Source: JALHMQ01 sp964616395
GTDB lineage: Bacteria; Pseudomonadota; Gammaproteobacteria; Burkholderiales; Burkholderiaceae_F
Direction: 5' to 3'
NCBI GenBank assembly: GCA_964616395.1
Contig: CAZTUT010000142.1
Span: forward strand, 1 to 7,157
DNA: 7,157 nucleotides
The notes beneath the pieces are model-generated. The model ran no database searches, was not told where the DNA came from, and worked only from the letters and a program-made list of their open reading frames with translations. A program made the position numbers and the translations under genes. Shown in pieces: positions 1-6,368 of the stretch (the stretch's first letter is position 1; each line of letters starts with the position of its first letter).

Positions 1-151
1 GGTGCAGCAGCCGCGCGCCGAGCTGCGCCTCCAGCCGCGCCACCTGCTTGGTGGCCGCGGGCTGGCCCACGCCCAGCTCGGCAGCGGCCTTGCTGAAGGA
101 GCCGAGGTCGACGACGCGGAGGAAGAGGCGCACGGCCTGGATGCGGTCCAT
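1..151 (-). CDS. LysR-family transcriptional regulator, N-terminal part
   Basis: Only the first 50 codons are in the window; the gene runs off the left edge. The protein begins MDRIQAVRLFLRVVDLGSFS and continues with a winged helix-turn-helix typical of LysR regulators. Residues 18-35 (roughly SFSKAAAELGVGQPAATK) form the helix-turn-helix, followed by the conserved VARLEAQLGARLLH stretch. LysR proteins are usually about 300 residues, with a C-terminal co-inducer domain that lies outside the window. The gene is divergent from gcl, with 194 bases between the two starts, the classic arrangement for a LysR protein controlling its neighbour. A role as regulator of the glyoxylate operon, perhaps sensing glyoxylate or a related acid, is inferred from position only. 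The ATG at 151-149 is chosen because it gives the usual LysR N-terminus. No specific gene name can be assigned. Confidence 0.93.
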   Translation of the reverse strand, partial: MDRIQAVRLFLRVVDLGSFSKAAAELGVGQPAATKQVARLEAQLGARLLH

Positions 152-185
152 GGCGGGTTCGGTGGGCGGGTGACAGGGCCCCGCC

Positions 186-200
186 ATTCCATCATGGAAT
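186..200. promoter_or_regulatory. Perfect 15-bp palindrome, likely LysR operator
   Basis: ATTCCATCATGGAAT is two perfect 7-base arms around one central C. It contains T-N11-A (T187 to A199), the general LysR box. It lies 35 bases upstream of the LysR start and 145 bases upstream of the gcl start, where one operator could serve both divergent promoters. It also stands out as AT-rich in a very GC-rich stretch. The palindrome is seen directly; binding by the adjacent LysR protein is inference. I could not assign clear -10/-35 elements for either gene. Confidence 0.65.
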
Positions 201-270
201 AGACCAAATGCGCACCGGCGATCTTCCGCCGAAGGCCGCCCGCCGCGACGATCCCGTCCACGCAATCCAC

Positions 271-300
271 CTCGGCCGGCCCGTACCGGGCCCGGTCGAG
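271..300 (+). other. Strong imperfect hairpin in the gcl leader
   Basis: Bases 271-283 pair with 287-300. There are 13 pairs, including one G-T wobble (275 with 296), a single bulged base at 291 and a three-base TAC loop (284-286). The stem ends 45 bases before the gcl start. No T tract follows, so it does not look like an intrinsic terminator. It could be a leader RNA structure affecting stability or elongation, or simply a product of high GC content. Confidence 0.45.
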
Positions 301-334
301 GGGCGCCACCCGCTTCCGCTCCACCCCCTCCGCC

Positions 335-340
335 AGGAGA
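335..340 (+). promoter_or_regulatory. Ribosome binding site of gcl
   Basis: AGGAGA lies five bases before the ATG at 346. It decides the start. An in-frame ATG exists at 208, but the extra 46 residues are rich in Pro, Arg and His, do not resemble Gcl, and would read through the leader hairpin. Confidence 0.85.
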
Positions 341-345
341 TTCCC

Positions 346-2142
<1,797 letters not shown>

Positions 2143-2169
2143 CCGGTGTCGCGACGATTCACTTTTTTC

Positions 2170-2175
2170 AGAGGA
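2170..2175 (+). promoter_or_regulatory. Ribosome binding site of hyi
   Basis: AGAGGA lies five bases before the ATG at 2181 and fixes the hyi start. The open frame extends back into gcl to 1914, but that stretch is Arg/Gly-rich and unlike any hydroxypyruvate isomerase. A run of six T at 2163-2168 just precedes this site, but I see no strong stem before it, so I do not call a terminator. Confidence 0.8.
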
Positions 2176-2180
2176 CTGCC

Positions 2181-2984
2181 ATGCCGCGCTTTGCCGCCAA
2201 CCTGACGATGCTGTTCAACGAACTGCCGTTTCTCGATCGCTTCGAGGCGGCGGCGCGGGCCGGCTTCACCGCTGTCGAGTTCCTGTTTCCGTACGAGCAT
2301 GCGCCGGAGGTGATCGCAGAGAAGCTGCGCGCCAACAGGCTGACGCTGGTGCTGCACAACCTGCCGGCCGGCAACTGGGCGGCGGGCGAACGCGGCATCG
2401 CCTGCCTGCCTGATCGCGTGACCGAGTTCCGCGACGGCGTGGCCACCGCGATCCGCTACGCGAAGGCGCTCGGCGTGTCGCAGCTGAACTGTCTGGCCGG
2501 CATTGCGCCGGCCGGTGCCGATCCGGCGCAGTTGCGCAAGACGCTGGCGGAGAACCTGCGTTACGCGGCTGGCGAGCTGAACGCGGCCGGACTGCGGCTG
2601 CTGATCGAGCCGATCAACACGTTCGACATTCCCGGCTTTGCGCTGAACCGTACCCAGCAGGCGCTCGACATCATCGACGAGGTCGGTGCCTCCAACCTGT
2701 TCGTCCAGTACGACATCTATCACATGCAGCGGATGGAGGGCGAACTGGCAGCCACACTGCGCAAGCAGCTGGCGCGCATCGGCCATGTGCAACTGGCCGA
2801 CAATCCGGGTCGCAACGAACCGGGCACCGGCGAGATCAACTACCCGTTCCTGTTCCGCGTGCTCGACGAGATCGGCTACAACGGCTGGATCGGCTGCGAG
2901 TACAAGCCGGCGGCCGGCACCGAGGCGGGGCTGGGCTGGATGGCGCCATACATCAGCAATCGCACTCTGGAGAATGCAGCATGA
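2181..2984 (+). CDS. hyi: Hydroxypyruvate isomerase
   Basis: The enzyme interconverts tartronate semialdehyde and hydroxypyruvate. It is a xylose-isomerase-like TIM barrel of 267 residues (E. coli Hyi 258). The N-terminus MPRFAANLTMLFNELPFLDR and the blocks LHNLPAGNWAAGERGIACLP (58-77), EFRDGVATAIRYAKALG (82-98), LLIEPINTFDIPGF (140-153), QYDIYHMQRMEGEL (176-189), ADNPGRNEPGTGEINY (206-221) and GWIGCEYKP (235-243) all match the E. coli protein closely as I recall it. Likely metal ligands or catalytic residues are Glu143, Asp178, His202-Gln204 and Glu240, by analogy with the family. The gene ends in the ATGA overlap with glxR. The GGAGA serving glxR (2969-2973) lies inside its last codons, which suggests translational coupling. 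Confidence 0.97.
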   Translation: MPRFAANLTMLFNELPFLDRFEAAARAGFTAVEFLFPYEHAPEVIAEKLRANRLTLVLHNLPAGNWAAGERGIACLPDRVTEFRDGVATAIRYAKALGVSQLNCLAGIAPAGADPAQLRKTLAENLRYAAGELNAAGLRLLIEPINTFDIPGFALNRTQQALDIIDEVGASNLFVQYDIYHMQRMEGELAATLRKQLARIGHVQLADNPGRNEPGTGEINYPFLFRVLDEIGYNGWIGCEYKPAAGTEAGLGWMAPYISNRTLENAA

Positions 2985-3862
2985 AGGTCGGTTTCATTGG
3001 TCTCGGAATCATGGGCCGCCCGATGGCGGCGAACCTGATCACCGCCGGGCATCAGCTGTTCCTGTCGTCGCGCTCCGGCGTGCCGTCGGAGTTCGCGGGC
3101 AAGGCGCAGGCCTGCGCCAGCGGTCGCGAGGTGGCGCAGGCGGCCGACGTGATCATCACGATGGTGCCCGACACGCCGCATGTGGCTGAAGCGCTGTTCG
3201 GTGCCGATGGCGTGGCCGCCGGCCTGACCGCCGGCAAGCTGGTGATCGACATGAGCTCGATCGCGCCGATTGCCACGCGCGAATTCGCGAAGAAGATCAA
3301 CGCGCTCGGCTGCGACTATCTTGACGCACCGGTCTCCGGCGGCGAGGTCGGAGCGAAGAATGCGACGCTCACGATCATGGTGGGCGGACCCGAGGCGGCC
3401 TTCGAGCGCGCCCGATCGCTGTTCGAGTCGATGGGCAAGAACATCACGCTGGTCGGTGGCAACGGCGATGGCCAGGTGTGCAAGGTCGCCAACCAGATCA
3501 TCGTGGCGCTGAATATCGAGGCGGTGGCCGAGGCGCTGGTGTTCGCGTCCAAGGCAGGCGCTGATCCGGCGCGCGTGCGCCAGGCGCTGATGGGCGGCTT
3601 CGCCGCCAGCCGCGTGCTTGAAGTGCATGGCGAGCGGATGATCAAGCGCACGTTCAATCCGGGCTTCCGCATCGAACTGCATCAGAAGGACCTGAACCTT
3701 GCGCTGAGCGCTGCGCAGTCGCTCGGCGTGAGCCTGCCCAACACCAGCACCGCGCTGCAGCTGTTCAACGGCTGCGTGGCGCAGGGTGGCGCCGGCTGGG
3801 ACCACTCGGCGATGGTGCGCGCGCTCGAAACGCTGGCCGCGCATCCGGTCGCACAGGGCTGA
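2981..3862 (+). CDS. glxR: Tartronate semialdehyde reductase (2-hydroxy-3-oxopropionate reductase)
   Basis: The enzyme reduces tartronate semialdehyde to D-glycerate with NAD(P)H and belongs to the beta-hydroxyacid dehydrogenase family. The product is 293 residues (E. coli GlxR 292). It has an N-terminal Rossmann motif GFIGLGIMGRPMAANL (4-19), the substrate-binding signature DAPVSGG (115-121), GGNGDGQVCKVANQIIVALN (159-178) with the catalytic lysine at K168 and the partner asparagine at N171, and the C-terminal helical motif HQKDLNLAL (234-242). The start overlaps the hyi stop by four bases (ATGA), with GGAGA seven bases upstream. GlxR is favoured over the paralogue GarR because of the neighbours gcl and hyi and the close match to E. 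coli GlxR. An 81-base gap separates it from the next gene in the same direction. Confidence 0.96.
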   Translation: MKVGFIGLGIMGRPMAANLITAGHQLFLSSRSGVPSEFAGKAQACASGREVAQAADVIITMVPDTPHVAEALFGADGVAAGLTAGKLVIDMSSIAPIATREFAKKINALGCDYLDAPVSGGEVGAKNATLTIMVGGPEAAFERARSLFESMGKNITLVGGNGDGQVCKVANQIIVALNIEAVAEALVFASKAGADPARVRQALMGGFAASRVLEVHGERMIKRTFNPGFRIELHQKDLNLALSAAQSLGVSLPNTSTALQLFNGCVAQGGAGWDHSAMVRALETLAAHPVAQG

Positions 3863-3889
3863 TGTTCTGACAGGCCCTCCGCGCAGGCA

Positions 3890-3933
3890 GCAGCACGTCG
3901 CGCGGATGGCCGCTCGCTGCGCGACCGTGCTGC
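3890..3933 (+). other. Intercistronic imperfect hairpin between glxR and the glycerate kinase gene
   Basis: Bases 3890-3903 pair with 3919-3933. There are 14 Watson-Crick pairs with one bulged base (3925), closing a 15-base loop. The stem ends ten bases before the ATG at 3944 and directly abuts the only plausible weak ribosome binding site (GGAA, 3934-3937). No T tract follows, so it is not a typical intrinsic terminator. It may tune translation or stability of the downstream message, but that is inference. Confidence 0.5.
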
Positions 3934-3943
3934 GGAACGACGC

Positions 3944-5245
3944 ATGGCGCGTGATACCTTCACCGGCATGATCGACCACCGAGACCTGCTGCGGCGGATG
4001 TTCGACGCGGCCATCGCCGCGGCCCAGCCGTCGCTGTGCGTGCCGCCGCACCTGCCCGATCCATCGCAAGTGCGTGGACGCGTGCTGGTGATCGGCGCTG
4101 GCAAGGCCTCGGCCGAGATGGCGCTGGCCGTGGAAAACGCGTGGCGCGGTCCACGCGAGCAACTGACTGGGCTGGTCGTGACCCGCTATGGCTACGGCGC
4201 GCCCTGCCGGCACATCGAGATCGTCGAGGCCGCGCATCCGGTGCCCGATGCCGCGGGTCTCGCGGCCGCGCAGCGCATGCTCGCGCGGGTGGCTGGCCTC
4301 GGCCCCGATGACCTGGTGCTCAGCCTGATCTCCGGCGGAGGCTCGGCGCTGCTGCCCTTGCCGCTGCCCGGGCTGACACTCGACGACAAGCAGCAGCTCA
4401 ACCGCGAACTGCTGCGCTGTGGCGCCACGATCCGCGAGATGAACTGCGTGCGCCGTCACCTCTCTGCCATCAAGGGCGGGCGGCTGGCGGCGGCCTGCCA
4501 TCCGGCGCGCGTGCTCACGCTGGCGCTGTCCGACGTGCCGGGCGACGACCCGATCGACATCGCCTCCGGCCCCACGGTCGGTGACCCCACCACCTGCGCC
4601 GATGCACTGGCACTGGTACGGCGCTACGGCATTGCGCTGCCCGACGCGGTGATGGATACGCTGGCCAGTGGTCGCGGCGAGAGCGTGAAGCCCGGCGATC
4701 CGCGTCTGGCGCGCGCCGAGATCAAGCTGATCGCCACGCCGCAACGCTCGCTGCAGGCAGCGGCCGAGGTGGCGCGGGCGGCAGGCATCACGCCGGTGAT
4801 TCTGGGCGACAGCATCGAGGGCGAGGCGCGCGACGTCGGCAAGGTGATGGCGGGCATCGCGCGCAGCGCCGCCATGCACGGACAGCCGCAACGTGGTCCC
4901 TGCGTGCTGCTTTCCGGCGGCGAGACCACGGTCACGCTGCGCGGCAATGGCCGTGGCGGGCGCAACGTGGAGTTCGCGCTGTCGCTGGCGCTCGGTCTCG
5001 ATGGCCTGCCAGGTGTCTGGGCACTGGCCGGGGACACCGATGGCGTCGATGGCGCGGAGGAAGTCGCAGGCGCGCTCGTCGCGCCCGACACGCTGGCGCG
5101 CGCCTGGGCCAACGGCATCCGCCCGGCGGACAGCCTGGCCAACAACGACGGCCACGGATTCTTCGAGGCCCTTGGTGACCAGGTGATCACCGGGCCCACC
5201 CGTACCAACGTCAACGACTTCCGCGCGATTCTGGTCGGCGCCTGA
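3944..5245 (+). CDS. ttuD: Glycerate 2-kinase, MOFRL family (TtuD-like; often annotated hydroxypyruvate reductase)
   Basis: The most likely role is phosphorylation of D-glycerate to 2-phosphoglycerate with ATP, completing the glyoxylate-to-glycolysis route. From the first ATG it is 433 residues. Features are LVIGAGKASAEMA (48-60) with the conserved lysine K54, EAAHPVPDA (95-103), SLISGGGSALLPLP (127-140), REMNCVRRHLSAIKGGRLA (164-182), LSDVPGDDPIDIASGP (195-210), then a C-terminal MOFRL domain (about 315-430) with LSGGETTVTL (323-332), GRGGRNVEFAL (337-347), AGDTDGVDG (362-370) and TRTNVNDFRAIL at the end. Proteins of this family were named hydroxypyruvate reductase from the tartrate utilisation gene ttuD, but the fold and several characterised members are class II glycerate kinases. 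The start is uncertain. ATG 3944 has a weak GGA, while ATG 3968 would give 425 residues, with the lysine at 46, closer to the usual family N-terminus. It is the last gene of the operon. Confidence 0.95.
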   Translation: MARDTFTGMIDHRDLLRRMFDAAIAAAQPSLCVPPHLPDPSQVRGRVLVIGAGKASAEMALAVENAWRGPREQLTGLVVTRYGYGAPCRHIEIVEAAHPVPDAAGLAAAQRMLARVAGLGPDDLVLSLISGGGSALLPLPLPGLTLDDKQQLNRELLRCGATIREMNCVRRHLSAIKGGRLAAACHPARVLTLALSDVPGDDPIDIASGPTVGDPTTCADALALVRRYGIALPDAVMDTLASGRGESVKPGDPRLARAEIKLIATPQRSLQAAAEVARAAGITPVILGDSIEGEARDVGKVMAGIARSAAMHGQPQRGPCVLLSGGETTVTLRGNGRGGRNVEFALSLALGLDGLPGVWALAGDTDGVDGAEEVAGALVAPDTLARAWANGIRPADSLANNDGHGFFEALGDQVITGPTRTNVNDFRAILVGA

Positions 5246-5255
5246 GGTGCCGACC
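5233..5255 (+). other. Hairpin with the ttuD stop codon in its loop
   Basis: GGTCGGCGCC (5233-5242) pairs with GGTGCCGACC (5246-5255) over ten pairs, one of them a G-T wobble at 5240/5248. The three-base loop is exactly the TGA stop codon (5243-5245). It is the first of three stems at the operon end. No T tract follows. The structure is seen in sequence; a role in message stability or termination is inferred. Confidence 0.45.
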
Positions 5256-5260
5256 GCCGC

Positions 5261-5283
5261 CGGCATTGCTGCGCGCAGTGCCG
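5261..5283 (+). other. Second hairpin downstream of the operon
   Basis: CGGCATTGC (5261-5269) pairs with GCAGTGCCG (5275-5283), nine pairs with one T-G wobble and a five-base loop. It sits five bases after the stop-codon hairpin. No T tract follows on the plus strand. It may protect the 3' end of the operon transcript or contribute to factor-dependent termination. Confidence 0.4.
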
Positions 5284-5306
5284 TACGCATCGCCGCCGCC
5301 GTACCC

Positions 5307-5340
5307 AAAAAGAAAGGGCGACCGATGCCGGTCGCCCTTT
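5307..5340 (-). terminator. Rho-independent terminator of the tsx-like gene, possibly bidirectional
   Basis: AAAGGGCGACCG (5313-5324) and CGGTCGCCCTTT (5329-5340) form a perfect 12-bp stem with a four-base loop. On the minus strand the stem is followed by a T-rich tail (CTTTTT, from the plus-strand A run at 5307-5311), a good intrinsic terminator 40 bases after the stop of the tsx-like gene. Read on the plus strand it ends in CCCTTTCAAG, a poorer tail, but it could still help stop transcription of the glyoxylate operon between these convergent genes. Confidence 0.85.
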
Positions 5341-5380
5341 CAAGACCCCGAGCGCCCGTCGAGCGGGGCGCCTTGTCGGT

Positions 5381-6229
5381 CTACAGCTTCCAGTTCAGTT
5401 GCAGCTGCGGATTGCTCTCGTTCAGGCCGTCATAGCCGAACTTGTTGCGCCAGTAGTTGTACTTGACACCCAGATAGATGGTGTCCTTCTTGCCGGCGAA
5501 CTGGCCGACGTCGACGCGCAACTCGGGTTGCGCCAGGATCTCGCTGGCCCGGCCGTCGCAGCTTCCGATCGCCGGGCAGCGCTTGCCGATGAAGTCCACG
5601 TGACCGGTGAACACCCAGTTGGTCGGGCCGAGGCTGAACTTCGACAGCCAGGCCGGCGCGATCTGGTAGGTCGTGTCCTTGGTGGTGCGCTGGCCGTCGA
5701 AGCGGCCCTTGTCGTCATAGGCGAGCACATCGACGTTGAAGAAGATGAAGCCCGGCACCTTGAAGTCGACGGTGGCGCCGTACAGCAGCACGCGCGGGTT
5801 GGCACCGTTGCTCTTGGCGCCGAAGTTGTAGCCGCCGGTCAGGTTGATGTCGGCGATCGGACCGAACTCGAGCTTGGTGCCGGTCATCTTCGACAGCGAC
5901 AGCGATGAATAGCCCTCGCTGTAGATTTCGCCAAAACTGCCGCCGGCCGGATCGTTCTTGCGCGAGTTGATGATGTCAACGAAGAAGAAGTTGCGGCCCA
6001 GCTTGTGCCCGCTGGCATGCTGCAGCGTCAGGTAATCCTTGCTGACATTGGTGTCGTTGAGCCACGGCTTGGCCGGGTCCTTGGCTGCGAACGGATTGAA
6101 CGGCTCGCGGAACTTGGAGCCGGTGTTCAGCATGATTTCCGTGTCGCTCCAGTCGGCTGCCTGGGCGGCCGGCGCGAGCGCGGCGAAAACCGCTGCCGCG
6201 CAGGCTGCACGTTTGACGCTTTTTTTCAT
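5381..6229 (-). CDS. Tsx/OmpK-like nucleoside-specific outer-membrane channel protein
   Basis: This is a predicted outer-membrane beta-barrel of 282 residues. It has a clear signal peptide: basic MKKSVKR, an alanine-rich core, and a likely cleavage after AAQA at residue 24, leaving ADWSDTEI. The mature part alternates polar and hydrophobic residues with many Gly, Asn, Tyr and Phe, for example FFFVDIIN (81-88), INLTGGYNFG (128-137), FIFFNVDVLAYDD (161-173) and IYLGVKYNYWRNKFGY (251-266). The overall pattern resembles the Tsx/OmpK family, in which E. coli Tsx carries nucleosides. I recognise the family from its pattern, and the substrate here is inferred. Cys218 and Cys224 could form a disulphide in a loop. 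The last residue is Leu (NWKL), not the aromatic residue common at the end of outer-membrane barrels. The gene is convergent with the glyoxylate operon and has its own terminator and upstream region, so it is a single transcription unit. Confidence 0.85.
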   Translation of the reverse strand: MKKSVKRAACAAAVFAALAPAAQAADWSDTEIMLNTGSKFREPFNPFAAKDPAKPWLNDTNVSKDYLTLQHASGHKLGRNFFFVDIINSRKNDPAGGSFGEIYSEGYSSLSLSKMTGTKLEFGPIADINLTGGYNFGAKSNGANPRVLLYGATVDFKVPGFIFFNVDVLAYDDKGRFDGQRTTKDTTYQIAPAWLSKFSLGPTNWVFTGHVDFIGKRCPAIGSCDGRASEILAQPELRVDVGQFAGKKDTIYLGVKYNYWRNKFGYDGLNESNPQLQLNWKL

Positions 6230-6235
6230 TTCTTG

Positions 6236-6240
6236 TCCCT
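6236..6240 (-). promoter_or_regulatory. Ribosome binding site of the tsx-like gene
   Basis: On the minus strand AGGGA lies six bases before the ATG at 6229-6227. It supports this start, which also gives a proper signal peptide. Confidence 0.75.
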
Positions 6241-6243
6241 GAA

Positions 6244-6260
6244 TGTAAACGGCGTGTAAA
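6244..6260. promoter_or_regulatory. Phased TGTAAA direct repeat upstream of the tsx-like gene
   Basis: TGTAAA occurs at 6244-6249 and again at 6255-6260, exactly 11 bp apart (about one helical turn), just upstream of the ribosome binding site. On the minus strand these read TTTACA, and the proximal copy overlaps TACATT (6247-6242), a possible -10 hexamer. That hexamer would put the transcript start almost on the ribosome binding site, and no good -35 is visible at 17 bp. The repeat may be a regulator site or part of an activator-dependent promoter. Confidence 0.35.
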
Positions 6261-6274
6261 GCGCGGGTGACTCA

Positions 6275-6295
6275 GCCGGCCACGCCAGTGCCGGC
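6275..6295. repeat. GCCGGC inverted repeat in the tsx upstream region
   Basis: GCCGGC at 6275-6280 and 6290-6295, nine bases apart, can pair as a six-bp stem. Because the hexamer is itself palindromic, they are also direct repeats, and the following C extends the direct match to seven bases. The pair lies between the nrdJ terminator and the tsx-like start. It may be chance in GC-rich DNA; no function is evident. Confidence 0.3.
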
Positions 6296-6308
6296 CGCGC
6301 AAAAACAG

Positions 6309-6345
6309 TCGAACAAACAACAAGCCCGCCAGCGGGCGGGCTTGT
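6309..6345 (-). terminator. Rho-independent terminator of the ribonucleotide reductase gene
   Basis: ACAAGCCCGCC (6320-6330) and GGCGGGCTTGT (6335-6345) form a perfect 11-bp stem with a four-base loop. On the minus strand it is followed by TGTTTGTTC and, a little later, TTTTT. It starts 23 bases after the reductase stop codon and separates that gene from the tsx-like gene on the same strand. Confidence 0.9.
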
Positions 6346-6368
6346 CGAATCGCACAATGCTGGTGCGA

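Noticed and set aside
2..202. 66-codon plus-strand frame opposite the LysR gene
   Set aside because: It lies opposite the clear helix-turn-helix coding sequence and shows no family resemblance.
208..345. 46-codon N-terminal extension of Gcl
   Set aside because: It is not similar to the family, it crosses the leader hairpin, and the ATG at 346 has a strong ribosome site and gives the expected N-terminus with Val51 in register.
2143..2180. Possible terminator between gcl and hyi because of the T6 run
   Set aside because: No strong stem precedes the T run, and the two genes belong to the same pathway only 38 bases apart.
2876..5308. 810-codon open frame on the minus strand opposite glxR and the glycerate kinase gene
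   Set aside because: Its product is rich in Arg, His, Gln and Ala with no recognisable domain, and it lies entirely opposite two well-supported enzymes. Long antisense frames are expected in GC-rich codon-biased DNA.
5399..5908. 169-codon plus-strand frame opposite the tsx-like gene
   Set aside because: It is Val/Ala/Leu/Gly-rich antisense; the opposite frame has a signal peptide, ribosome site and barrel pattern.
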